64,000 nucleotides of DNA from Gemmataceae bacterium (lineage in GTDB: Bacteria > Planctomycetota > Planctomycetia > Gemmatales > Gemmataceae): positions 2,050,045 to 2,114,044 of the forward strand of contig LR594585.1 in the NCBI GenBank assembly GCA_901538445.1. Reading direction: 5' to 3'. The notes below the pieces were generated by a model, which did not search any database, was not told where the DNA came from, and was given only the letters and a program-made list of their open reading frames with translations. The position numbers and the translations under genes are program-made. Every line of letters begins with the position of its first letter. Position 1 is the stretch's first letter. Positions 7,447-15,241 of this stretch are shown here, one piece after another.

Positions 7447-8110
7447 CGGCGATGTCCCCCGTCAGATAGTCGCCCTGGTTGACCCAGGTCTTGATTCCAA
7501 TGTTGCCCTGCGGCGTGGTCGCCTCGGCGAACCCGTACTCGATCTTGCACCGCAGGGTGGACAGCGGGATGCTGCCCTCCATCCCCTTCTCGCACCGGGC
7601 CATTTCGGCCCCGCCCAGGCGGCCGGACAGCTGGAGCTTCACGCCCCGGGCGCCGCCCTCCATCGCCCGCTGCATGGCCTGCTTCATGGTGCGGCGGAAG
7701 CTCGCCCGCCGCTCCAGTTGCTCCGCGATGTCCTCGGCGATGAGCTGGGCGTCGATCTCCGGGCGGGTCACCTCGACGGTCTTCACCTCGATGTGCCGCC
7801 GGGTCAGCTTCTCCAGCGCCTTCGTCAGCTTGTCGATCTTCTCGCCCTTCTTGCCGATGATCGCCCCGACCCGGCTGCTCGTGACGACGACCGTGACGCG
7901 CTCGCGGGTCCGCTCGATCTTGATGTCGGCGATGGCCGGCCGCTGCTCCTTGCGGTCCTTCTTGTTCGTCAGGAACTTCTGGATGAACGCGCGGATCTGC
8001 ACGTCTTCCAGGAGCAGCTCCGAGTAGTCGGCCTTGGTCGCGTACCAGGTGCTCCGCCAGGGCCGCATGATCCCGGTGCGGAAGCCAGTCGGTCGGACTT
8101 TCTGACCCAT
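7385..8110 (-). CDS. rpsC: 30S ribosomal protein S3
   Basis: Head protein lining the mRNA entry channel. Begins MGQKVRPTGFRTGIMRPWRSTWYA; the KH domain is visible around IKIERTRERVTVVVTSSRVGAIIGKKGEKIDKL, and the C-terminal domain contains RRTMKQAMQRAMEGGARGVKLQLSGRLGGAEMAR. 241 residues. After the normal end (GIKTWVNQGDYLTG) the frame runs on for ~27 residues with a basic tail (KKSTRRRPR) whose DNA also encodes the rplP N-terminus. Confidence 0.97.
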   Translation of the reverse strand: MGQKVRPTGFRTGIMRPWRSTWYATKADYSELLLEDVQIRAFIQKFLTNKKDRKEQRPAIADIKIERTRERVTVVVTSSRVGAIIGKKGEKIDKLTKALEKLTRRHIEVKTVEVTRPEIDAQLIAEDIAEQLERRASFRRTMKQAMQRAMEGGARGVKLQLSGRLGGAEMARCEKGMEGSIPLSTLRCKIEYGFAEATTPQGNIGIKTWVNQGDYLTGDIADATDAQAGQVQKKSTRRRPR

Positions 8111-8122
8111 GCTTGCGCCTCA

Positions 8123-8148
8123 CTCCGGTCGCTGACGCTCCCGGCTCG
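8123..8148. repeat. 26-bp dispersed direct repeat, copy 2
   Basis: Identical to 1739-1764 and in the same orientation, here in the 118-base rplV-rpsC spacer just upstream of rpsC. The rest of this spacer holds a G/C-rich stretch with no recognised signal. Confidence 0.75.
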
Positions 8149-8228
8149 TCCAAAGTTCGGTGTGCCGCACTTAAACAACGGGGACCGGCTTCGGCCGCCG
8201 GCCCCGCCCCGGTCGCGTTCGGTGTCCG

Positions 8229-8654
8229 TCAGGCCGTGGCGGGTGCCTCGGCCGGGGCCGGCAGGGCCGGGGCACCGGTCGCCGCAGGAGCCGCATCGGC
8301 CGCGCCCTCGTCCGCCGCCTCGGGCGGGTCGGACAGCGAGACGATGATGTGCGACATCCGGCGGAGGATGCCGAACGCCGTGCCGCGGGCCCGGGGCTGG
8401 ATCCGCTTGAACGTCGGTGCGCCGTCGATGCGGCACTCGCTGACGATCAGGCTGTCCGGGTCCGGGTGCTCCTGGTTGTCGGCGTTCCCGTAGGCGCTCT
8501 CGACGACCGCCCGCACCAGCTTGGCCCCGCGGTTCGGGTAGAACCGGAGCAACTGGAGCGCCTCGTCCACGTTCTTGCCGCGGATGAGGTCGGCGAACAG
8601 GCGGAGCTTCCGCGGCCCCACGTCGGCGAATCGGTGCTTGGCTGTGTATCGCAT
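8229..8654 (-). CDS. rplV: 50S ribosomal protein L22 with Ala/Pro tail
   Basis: Protein of the exit tunnel wall. Core features: HRFADVGPRKLRLFADLIRGKNVDEALQLLRF, NRGAKLVRAVVESAYGNADN, and the beta-hairpin end PTFKRIQPRARGTAFGILRRMSHI. 141 residues; the last ~30 are a low-complexity Ala/Pro/Glu extension. 44 bases separate it from rpsS. Confidence 0.97.
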   Translation of the reverse strand: MRYTAKHRFADVGPRKLRLFADLIRGKNVDEALQLLRFYPNRGAKLVRAVVESAYGNADNQEHPDPDSLIVSECRIDGAPTFKRIQPRARGTAFGILRRMSHIIVSLSDPPEAADEGAADAAPAATGAPALPAPAEAPATA

Positions 8655-8698
8655 GGTCGTTCAGTGTGTGAGTGGGTGCGCGGCCCGCACCGCCCGCG

Positions 8699-8977
8699 TT
8701 ACTTACCCGGGGCCGCGGCCTTCTTGCCGCCCGAGTGGCCCTTGAACGTCCGCGTGAGGGAGAACTCGCCGAGCTTGTGCCCGACCATGTCCTCGGTCAC
8801 GTACACCTTCAAAAAGCTCTTGCCGTTGTGGACCAGGAACGTCGAGCCGATGAACGCGGGGATGATGGTGCAGTCCCGCGACCACGTCTTGATCGGTTCC
8901 TTGTTCGCGCCCTGCTTCTCGACCTTCGCCAGGAGGCGGTCGTCGACGTGCGGGCCCTTCTTGAGCGAACGGCTCAT
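8699..8977 (-). CDS. rpsS: 30S ribosomal protein S19
   Basis: Small-subunit head protein. 92 residues from [20 protein letters not shown], with conserved [24 protein letters not shown] and [22 protein letters not shown]. The open frame continues upstream but the MSRSLKKGP start is the family norm. It lies 232 bases after rplB, a wider spacer than the others, partly filled by a GTT-heptad element. Confidence 0.98.
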   Translation of the reverse strand: MSRSLKKGPHVDDRLLAKVEKQGANKEPIKTWSRDCTIIPAFIGSTFLVHNGKSFLKVYVTEDMVGHKLGEFSLTRTFKGHSGGKKAAAPGK

Positions 8978-9118
8978 GCGCTTCTGTCCCGTCTGACCCG
9001 ATCGCTCGGGCGTCCTGTTGGGGTCGGCCGCGACCGGCCGCGGCACTGTCCACCTGACCAACGCCCGGCACATTCGCGGCCGGGACTGAGCATGTTATCG
9101 GGCGCTCCGCCCGCCGGG

Positions 9119-9208
9119 TAGTTTCGAGTTCCTGGTTTCGAGTTTAAAGTTGCGAAACCGGCACCGGCTCTCAACGTTAAACCTGGAACGCGAAAGTCGA
9201 AACTCCGG
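9119..9208. repeat. Self-complementary heptad element, GTTnnnn family
   Basis: In the rplB-rpsS spacer just downstream of rplB. The left arm (9119-9152) reads GTTTCGA, GTTCCTG, GTTTCGA, GTTTAAA, GTTGCGA. The right arm (9172-9206), read on the minus strand, is GTTTCGA, CTTTCGC, GTTCCAG, GTTTAAC, GTT. Arm units match but are reordered. A single-arm relative occurs at 63770-63800. Confidence 0.85.
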
Positions 9209-9209
9209 G

Positions 9210-10088
9210 TCAAGCCGTGTTCTGGAACGGACCGGCCGGCCGCCGCCGGACGATCGACTTGCCGCCCGGCTTGCGGAGCTTGCGGGTCTTGCCGCCCTTG
9301 GCCGGCACCGACGTCGGGGAGACCGGGTTGCGGCCGCCCGCGGTCCGGCCCTCGCCGCCGCCCATCGGGTGGTCGGTCGGGTTCATCGAGGTGCCGCGGT
9401 TGTGGGGCTTCCGGCCCTTCCACCGCATGCGCCCGGCCTTGCCGATGCTGATGTTCATGTGCTCGGCGTTCGACACCGAGCCGATCGTGGCCCGGCACTT
9501 CACCGGCACCTTGCGGACCTCGCCGCTGGGCAGCGTGAGCATCGCCCAGTTCTTCTCGCGGGCGCTGACGGTCGCGCTGCACCCGGCGCTGCGGCACATC
9601 TGGCCGCCCTTGCCGGGGACCAGTTCCACGTTGTGGACCGTGGCCCCGCTCGGCACCTTCGACAGCGGCATGCAGTTGCCGACCTTCGGCTCGATCCCGT
9701 CGCCGTCGCCCGACATCACCTTGTCGCCGGCCTTGAGGCCGTCCGGGGCGAGGATGTAGGCCCGGGAGAACTCGTGCTTCTCGTCCCGCGGGTACTCGAT
9801 CAGGGCGATGCGGGCGCTGCGGTTCGGGTCGTACTCGATCTGGATGACCGTGGCCTCGACCCCGTCGCGGCGCCGCTTGAAGTCGATCTGGCGGTACCGC
9901 TGCTTGTGGCCGCCGCCGCGGAACCGCGAGGTCGTGATGCCCTGGTTGTTGCGGCCGCCCTTCTTGGGCTTGGGCTTGAGCAGCGACTTCTCGGGCGCGT
10001 TCTTCCGCGGGTTGGTGCAGTCCGCGAAGTCGGACACCATGCCCGCCCGGCGGCCCGCGGAGGTCGGCTTGTATTGTTTGACGCCCAT
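9210..10088 (-). CDS. rplB: 50S ribosomal protein L2
   Basis: Core large-subunit protein needed for peptidyl transfer and subunit joining. 292 residues: [21 protein letters not shown], the N-terminal domain [29 protein letters not shown]-like centre, and the catalytic-region loop [19 protein letters not shown] near residues 236-255. The length is close to the usual 275-280. Confidence 0.98.
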   Translation of the reverse strand: MGVKQYKPTSAGRRAGMVSDFADCTNPRKNAPEKSLLKPKPKKGGRNNQGITTSRFRGGGHKQRYRQIDFKRRRDGVEATVIQIEYDPNRSARIALIEYPRDEKHEFSRAYILAPDGLKAGDKVMSGDGDGIEPKVGNCMPLSKVPSGATVHNVELVPGKGGQMCRSAGCSATVSAREKNWAMLTLPSGEVRKVPVKCRATIGSVSNAEHMNISIGKAGRMRWKGRKPHNRGTSMNPTDHPMGGGEGRTAGGRNPVSPTSVPAKGGKTRKLRKPGGKSIVRRRPAGPFQNTA

Positions 10089-10099
10089 AGTGATGCTCT

Positions 10100-10211
10100 C
10101 AGCTAACAGCCGTCGGCTTTCAGCCAGAAAGCCAACAGGAGGAACCGGACTCGAGTGAGCCGCCGCCGAGCTTTCTTCTGGCTGAAAGCTGATGGCTGAC
10201 GGCTGCTAGCT
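10100..10211. repeat. Self-complementary heptad element, GCTGA family
   Basis: In the rplW-rplB spacer. The right arm (10177-10211) reads GGCTGAA, AGCTGAT, GGCTGAC, GGCTGCT; the left arm (10100-10126) is the complementary unit series. The loop is ~50 bases. Same family as 1064-1177, at the other end of the operon. Ends ~6 bases from the rplW stop codon. Confidence 0.85.
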
Positions 10212-10216
10212 CCATA

Positions 10217-10582
10217 TCAAAAGAACTCGATCTTGTCTTCGGCGTGGAGCGTCACGATCGCCTTCTTCCAGCGGGGCAGCGTGCCCTCGCGCTGGGCGAA
10301 CCGGCGGGTCTTGCCGTGCCGGTTCTGGGTGCGGACGCCCTCGACCCGCACGCTGAACAGCTCCTCGATCGCGGCCTTGATCTGCGTCTTGGTCGCGACC
10401 GGGTTCACCTGGAACGTGTAGGCGTTGTACCGGGTGCTCTGGTGGGTGCCCTTCTCGGTCACGAGCGGGCGGATCACCACCTGGTACGGCCGCAGGTCGA
10501 GCCCGGCCTCGCCGTGGACGCACGGCTTCCGCCGCTCCAGCTTGCGGACGTACTTCTTCGGGTGCGGTCGCGACGTTGCCAT
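10217..10582 (-). CDS. rplW: 50S ribosomal protein L23
   Basis: Exit-tunnel protein and docking site for trigger factor and SRP. 121 residues from [20 protein letters not shown]; the family core is [59 protein letters not shown]. There are ~25 extra basic N-terminal residues compared with typical L23 (~95). The in-frame upstream extension overlaps a palindromic spacer and was not used. Confidence 0.97.
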   Translation of the reverse strand: MATSRPHPKKYVRKLERRKPCVHGEAGLDLRPYQVVIRPLVTEKGTHQSTRYNAYTFQVNPVATKTQIKAAIEELFSVRVEGVRTQNRHGKTRRFAQREGTLPRWKKAIVTLHAEDKIEFF

Positions 10583-10603
10583 CTCTCTGCCCCATCTTCG
10601 TTT

Positions 10604-10661
10604 GGTGGCACAGGCCTCGGGCCTGTGATGCACTCGCACGGGTCACAGCCCCGTGCCACCG
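10604..10661. repeat. Palindromic spacer element (GGTGGCACAGG type)
   Basis: Between rplD and rplW. Outer arms GGTGGCAC (10604-) and GTGCCACC (to 10661) pair, with an inner palindrome CAGGCCTCGGGCCTG. Shorter and less regular than the heptad elements but in the same kind of position. Confidence 0.6.
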
Positions 10662-10671
10662 AACACCCGTG

Positions 10672-11526
10672 TCACGCCTTCGCGGCGGCCTTCTTCTTGC
10701 GGGCGGCGAACTGACCGGCCCGGCCGCGGCGGACGATCCCCTCGGCGGCCGCGGGGGCCGCACCGTTGGTCGCCTTGGGGGGCGGGTTCAGCAGCGCGTC
10801 GAGCGCCGCACGGGTCAGCACCAGCCGCTTCTGCTTCAGCACCGTGTAGCAGTTGAACTCGGCGGCCGGCAGGACCTTCACGCCCTCAATGTTCCGGGCC
10901 GACTTGTAGACGTTCTGGTCGAGGCCCGCGGTGCCGATCAGCACCGTCGTGTCGAGCAGGGTCACGTCCTTCTCGCCGGCGTCGGTCGTCTTCTTCCCGA
11001 CCTTGATGGCCTTGAGGACGCCGGTGATTTCCTTCGTCTTCGGGGCGGCGAGCACCAGTTCGTCCACGATCACGGCTTCGTTGTCCAGGAACTTGGACAG
11101 GATCGCCATTCGCGTCGCGGCCTTCACGGCCTTCTTCGGCAGGTGGTACTCGTAGTCGCGGGGCTTCGGCCCCTTCGCCGTACCACCGCCGCGGCGCTTG
11201 TTGGTCCGCTTGGTGCCGGCGCGGGCGTTGCCGGTGCCCTTCTGCCGGAACAGCTTCTTCGTGCTGCCGGCGACCTGGCCGCGGCGGAGCGTGTGGTGCG
11301 TGCCGGCCCGCTGGTTGGCGAGGAACATCAGCACCGCGTCGTGCATGAGCTGGCGGCTGATCTTCCCGCCGAACGCGGCCGGGTCGATCTCGACCGAACC
11401 CTTGCTCGCGCCGGCCTTGTCCACGACCGGAACGGCGATCTTGTCCGTCAGTTCGATCAGGCGGGGCCGCGGTGCCGCGACGCCTTCGCCCGAACCGGCA
11501 ACTTCCGGCGTGGTATTCTCAGCCAT
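10672..11526 (-). CDS. rplD: 50S ribosomal protein L4
   Basis: Large-subunit protein whose loop reaches the exit tunnel; in enterobacteria it autoregulates the S10 operon. 284 residues from [11 protein letters not shown]. The conserved tunnel loop [42 protein letters not shown] is clear (residues ~80-125). Both termini are longer than usual (~205 residues in many bacteria), with an Ala/Lys-rich C-terminal tail. The gene comes directly after rpsJ; rplC, normally between them, is missing. Confidence 0.96.
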   Translation of the reverse strand: MAENTTPEVAGSGEGVAAPRPRLIELTDKIAVPVVDKAGASKGSVEIDPAAFGGKISRQLMHDAVLMFLANQRAGTHHTLRRGQVAGSTKKLFRQKGTGNARAGTKRTNKRRGGGTAKGPKPRDYEYHLPKKAVKAATRMAILSKFLDNEAVIVDELVLAAPKTKEITGVLKAIKVGKKTTDAGEKDVTLLDTTVLIGTAGLDQNVYKSARNIEGVKVLPAAEFNCYTVLKQKRLVLTRAALDALLNPPPKATNGAAPAAAEGIVRRGRAGQFAARKKKAAAKA

Positions 11527-11870
11527 TGTTCGACCACTCCGCGGGCATTTCGAGTCCCGGGTCCGCCACTTCAAGCCCGACGCGGCCCCGCACCCAGACG
11601 CCTGGGCCGTGCGTTCGCTGTCGAAGGTGGAACCCGAGGCTTAACTCCGATCCTAGGCCCCGCCAACACCGGATTGCCCGGTGGTGCCGCTAAGTTGGCT
11701 CGCGTCTTTCGACTCGGGCCGGCGGCGAAGCGGGGTCGCTTCTGTCACGTTTCCGCTAACGTTCTCGCGACCCGGAAAGGGCACAGTTGTCAGCGGGAGC
11801 TACTCTTTCTACTGCGTCGAGTCGTGCCGTCAACGCGCTCGTCGCATTTTTTTCTCGGCCCGTTGCCGGC
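11527..11870. other. 344-bp rpsJ-rplD spacer without rplC
   Basis: In most bacteria rplC (about 630 bases) occupies this place. I see no L3-like sequence on either strand, nor room for it. The stretch is less GC-rich than its surroundings near 11760-11866, contains a run of seven T at about 11857, and has a candidate promoter (11806-11833). It could act as a long leader for rplD. Confidence 0.7.
11806..11833 (-). promoter_or_regulatory. Candidate internal promoter upstream of rplD
   Basis: Minus strand: TTGACG (11833-11828), 16-base spacer, TAGAAA (4 of 6 match to TATAAT). It would give a leader of about 280 bases before rplD. Pattern match only. Confidence 0.3.
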
Positions 11871-12200
<330 letters not shown>

Positions 12201-12241
12201 ACTCGACTCCTCGTTCGCGTTCCCGTGTCTGGGAAAGCATC

Positions 12242-12270
12242 ACACTAGGAGCGGCCCCTACGACCGTCAA
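12242..12270 (-). promoter_or_regulatory. Candidate promoter of the S10-spc operon
   Basis: Minus strand: TTGACG (12270-12265, 5 of 6 to TTGACA), exactly 17 bases, then TAGTGT (3 of 6). It ends ~42 bases before the rpsJ ATG. The -35 and spacing are good, the -10 weak. A GACCGT/ACGGTC palindrome overlaps the -35 box. Confidence 0.45.
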
Positions 12271-12296
12271 GGGAACGGTCGCGCGAAATGACGGAC

Positions 12297-12342
12297 GCGC
12301 GTCGCCGCGGGAACCCCACCCGGATCGCCCGCGGCGACGCGC
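12297..12342 (-). terminator. Hairpin terminator after the DUF4394 gene
   Basis: Perfect 15-base stem: GCGCGTCGCCGCGGG (12297-12311) pairs with CCCGCGGCGACGCGC (12328-12342) around a 16-base loop. It lies 12 bases beyond the stop codon at 12355 and upstream of the rpsJ promoter. There is no U-tract, so termination is inferred from position and stem strength. Confidence 0.55.
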
Positions 12343-12354
12343 CTGCGCTGCGGC

Positions 12355-13446
12355 TCACACCCCGAAGGCGAGCGGGTCCAGGCTGCTGATCGATCGCGAG
12401 AGCCCGAAGAGCCCGCCGGTGCCGAACAGGCCGCCGCCGAACGTGGTGGTTCCGCCGCCGAACGGCGAGAACGGGCCGAACGGCGAGCCGCCGCCGGTCG
12501 GGTTCAAGGTCGTCGGGAACGGGAGCCCGCCGGTCGTCGGGAACGGCTGCGGCGGGGTGAACGGCGGCACCGCGGGGGGCGCGAGCGGCGTGGTCGTCGG
12601 GAACGGGTTGCCCGTCGGGGTCGGGAACGACGGGGTGGGGACCCCGAGAGCCCCTCGAGCCACCGCCACGTCGAGGACGAGGGCCCCCACCGGTCCAACC
12701 TTCCCCACCACCGACACCCGCCCGGTCGCCAGGTTGATCCGGCCGAACAGCGAGAACGACGTGCCCACCCGTTGCACCGTGACGTACCCGACGTTCAGCG
12801 CCGGGTCGATGTCGAACCCGACACGGTCCGTCACGTCCAGCCCGAGCGGGCCGACGGTCCGGAACACGCCCGTGTTCGGGACGCCGACGCCGACGGCCAG
12901 GGTGTTGGTCGCGTAGTCGATCCCGAACAACTGGGTGCTGAACGCCAGCGGGACGCTGTTGGTGAACGCGATCCCGGCAAGGTTCGGGGTCCGCCCCGCC
13001 AGCGGGTCCCCGGCCCGGTAGCGGAGCGAACCGCCGATCGAACTGATGGACCCGAACGACGGGTTCACGGCGACGTTGCCGCCCGCGTTGTTCACCACCC
13101 GGAGGTTGTTGCGGACCGGGTCGAAGTCCATGCCCACGCTCGCGCCGATGGCGACCGGCCCGCCGATCTGTGTGGACCGACCGGTCCGCGTGTTGATGAG
13201 GTACAGTCGCCCCTGGTCGCTGCGGCCGTACAGCCCGCCGCCGACGCGAACGTCGATGTCCGTGACCCGCTCGCCCGGGGCGGTGAGGCCGGTGAGTGCG
13301 ACCGAGCCGAGCGGGACCGCGGGGTTCGCCGAATCGAACGTGAGGAGCCGCTGCGCGTTCGTGACGCCGTACAGGATTGCGGGAACCTCGCGGGCCTCAA
13401 GCGATTCGACCCCGAGCCGGGTGCGGGTGGCAGTGGTGTGCGACAT
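12355..13446 (-). CDS. Exported DUF4394-type protein with planctomycete N-terminal motif
   Basis: 363 residues. The N-terminus RTRLGVESLEAREVPAILYG carries the LExREVPA-type motif seen at the start of many large planctomycete surface proteins, followed by a DUF4394-like region (YGVTNAQRLLTFDSANPAVPLGSVALTG, GVGMDFDPVRNNLRVVNNAGGN, FGIDYATNTLAVGVG) with repeated beta-strand units of the kind that form a propeller. After ~residue 265 comes a Pro/Thr/Phe/Gly-rich low-complexity tail (PTPTGNPFPTTTPLAPPAVP). Secretion and surface location are inferred from the motif; there is no classical signal peptide. A hairpin follows the gene. Confidence 0.75.
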   Translation of the reverse strand: MSHTTATRTRLGVESLEAREVPAILYGVTNAQRLLTFDSANPAVPLGSVALTGLTAPGERVTDIDVRVGGGLYGRSDQGRLYLINTRTGRSTQIGGPVAIGASVGMDFDPVRNNLRVVNNAGGNVAVNPSFGSISSIGGSLRYRAGDPLAGRTPNLAGIAFTNSVPLAFSTQLFGIDYATNTLAVGVGVPNTGVFRTVGPLGLDVTDRVGFDIDPALNVGYVTVQRVGTSFSLFGRINLATGRVSVVGKVGPVGALVLDVAVARGALGVPTPSFPTPTGNPFPTTTPLAPPAVPPFTPPQPFPTTGGLPFPTTLNPTGGGSPFGPFSPFGGGTTTFGGGLFGTGGLFGLSRSISSLDPLAFGV

Positions 13447-14020
13447 GGCGGGTCAGTTCCGAGTGGGGTGCGGGCGAGGGCATCGGTCGCCCGCAGCGGC
13501 GACCGATGCCCGGACGTTGCAAACGGAGTACCGGGCCGCCGCCCCACGACCCGAGCACCCGGCGAGGGAGACTTGTATCACTCAGACACATGGGTATACC
13601 CTGTCGTCGAAGAGAATCACGACACCATGAAACAACATCGATACAGGTTTTCCCGTTATTGAATTGACAGTCCCGATTCGTGGATTACTGTGGAGAGGCC
13701 GCGAGTCGCCAAGCTGCCGATTTTGTCGAGATGTCGCCATCCCGTGTCGGAGAAATTGAGGCCTCAGCAGATCCCTCAGACCAGCGACTCAAGCGGAGTT
13801 CCGGTCCGGTGTCGCCGGGCCGCGGAACTCGGCGCATCGTGTGGGGTTGGCACTCGCTGTGCAGCCCGAACCCGCGCCGGCGCGGCTCGCTGTGAACCTG
13901 CACCGTTCACTCGCCCTCGTGACACCTTCGCCCTTCTGAGATGAGACGCGCCCGAGCCGGGGCGTGCCTCGATGTAGCGCCCAACCGTCCGGTGGACTCG
14001 TCTCCAGGAAGGTGGTTCCG
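13447..14020. other. 574-bp divergent intergenic region
   Basis: Lies between the divergently oriented DUF4394 and DUF1559 genes. Base composition is mixed, with an AT-richer core at 13570-13690. A perfect 14-base hairpin (GGGCATCGGTCGCC, 13478-13491; complement 13498-13511) sits just upstream of the DUF4394 start and may lie in its leader. No convincing gene or tRNA was seen; the promoters for both genes should be here but cannot be assigned confidently. Confidence 0.5.
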
Positions 14021-15223
14021 ATGCGCCCACCCCCTCTCGCCCGGCGCGGCCTGTCAATCCTCGAGTTGGTGGTGAGCGTTGCCATCGTCGGGGTGGTAGC
14101 GGCCCTCGTCGTGCCCGGCATCCAGCGGGTCCGGGTGGCCGCCAAGCGCACGCAGTGCGCGAACAACATGCGGCAGATCGCCGCGGCCGCGCAGACGCAC
14201 GTCGCGTCCTACGGCCGGCTGCCGGTCGGGATCCAGATGCCCTACGCGCTGAAGGCCAGCCCGCCGTCGATCGCCGACGCCTCCGGCATCCCGCCCCCCG
14301 AGCTGCTCTACGACCTGACCCTGACCGACAGCCCGGCCCGCCGCAACAGCGACCCGATCCGGTACCCGTTCGGGCCGAACTGGGCGGTGCTCCTGCTGCC
14401 GTTCCTCGACCAGGAGCAACTGTACAAGGCCGCGCGGCCCGGCGACTACCTGCCGGGGTACCAGGCCGCGGCGGCCAGCGGCACCCCCCTCGGGCTCGAC
14501 ACCGTGCTGTCCAACGTCCCCCTCCTGGGGTCCACGGCCAGCGCCGACGCCGCGAAGCGCGACAACTGGCTGGTCGTGTTGAGGGACAAGGTGGTGCCGG
14601 TGTACCTGTGCCCGGCGGACGCGGGGAACGCGAAGCCGTTCTCGGGGTACACCCAGAAGCCGGGGCCGTGGGCGCGGGGGAACTACGCGGCCAACGCCGG
14701 CCCCGGGTGGTGGCAGATGTCGCTCAACGGCCGGTCGTACTCGGAGGCGTTCGGCAAGACCGGGCCGGTGATGGCGATCAACTTCGGGGCGGTCCCGGCC
14801 GAGATCCGCGACGGCGCGAGCCAGACGGCCATGTTCACCGAGGTGCGGGTCGGGGTGAGCGAGCGGGACCCCCGGGGCGTGTGGACGATGGGGTTCCCCG
14901 GGGCGAGCATCACCGCGGCCAACGCGATCGGCGACTGCCCGGCCCCGAACGACCGGGTGGAGACGTCGGACGACGTCCAGGGGTGCCCGGAGTTCTACTA
15001 CTCGGGGATCGGCACCCGGCACCGGATGGGGTGCAACACCGGGTTCGCGAACCTGGGGTGGCCGAGCTGGCAGGCCCAGACCCGGAGCCGGCACCCGGGC
15101 GGGGTGAACGTGTGCCTGGCCGACGGGGCGGTCGTGTTCGTCCGCGACTCGGTCCACCAGGGCGTGTGGTTCCGGCTCCTCAGCAGCAACGACGGCGCGG
15201 CCGTCGGCCCCTACACCGACTGA
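14021..15223 (+). CDS. DUF1559 family pseudopilin-like protein
   Basis: 400 residues. The type IV prepilin-like leader is RRGLSILELVVSVAIVGVVA with a predicted cut after Gly10 and Glu at +5, followed by one hydrophobic helix. The C-terminal H-X9-DG signature is exact (HPGGVNVCLADG near residues 368-379). These features define the DUF1559 family, which is hugely expanded in planctomycetes and presumed to be processed and exported by a type II-like system. The ATG was chosen so that the leader is short; a longer frame exists. It is followed after 18 bases by a membrane kinase, suggesting co-expression. Confidence 0.9.
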   Translation: MRPPPLARRGLSILELVVSVAIVGVVAALVVPGIQRVRVAAKRTQCANNMRQIAAAAQTHVASYGRLPVGIQMPYALKASPPSIADASGIPPPELLYDLTLTDSPARRNSDPIRYPFGPNWAVLLLPFLDQEQLYKAARPGDYLPGYQAAAASGTPLGLDTVLSNVPLLGSTASADAAKRDNWLVVLRDKVVPVYLCPADAGNAKPFSGYTQKPGPWARGNYAANAGPGWWQMSLNGRSYSEAFGKTGPVMAINFGAVPAEIRDGASQTAMFTEVRVGVSERDPRGVWTMGFPGASITAANAIGDCPAPNDRVETSDDVQGCPEFYYSGIGTRHRMGCNTGFANLGWPSWQAQTRSRHPGGVNVCLADGAVVFVRDSVHQGVWFRLLSSNDGAAVGPYTD

Positions 15224-15241
15224 GCCCGGACCGGACCGGAC

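Noticed and set aside
13663..13691. A sigma-70 promoter (TTGACA) in the DUF4394-DUF1559 spacer
   Set aside because: The -35 is perfect, but no acceptable -10 lies at 16-18 bases and the next gene starts more than 300 bases away.
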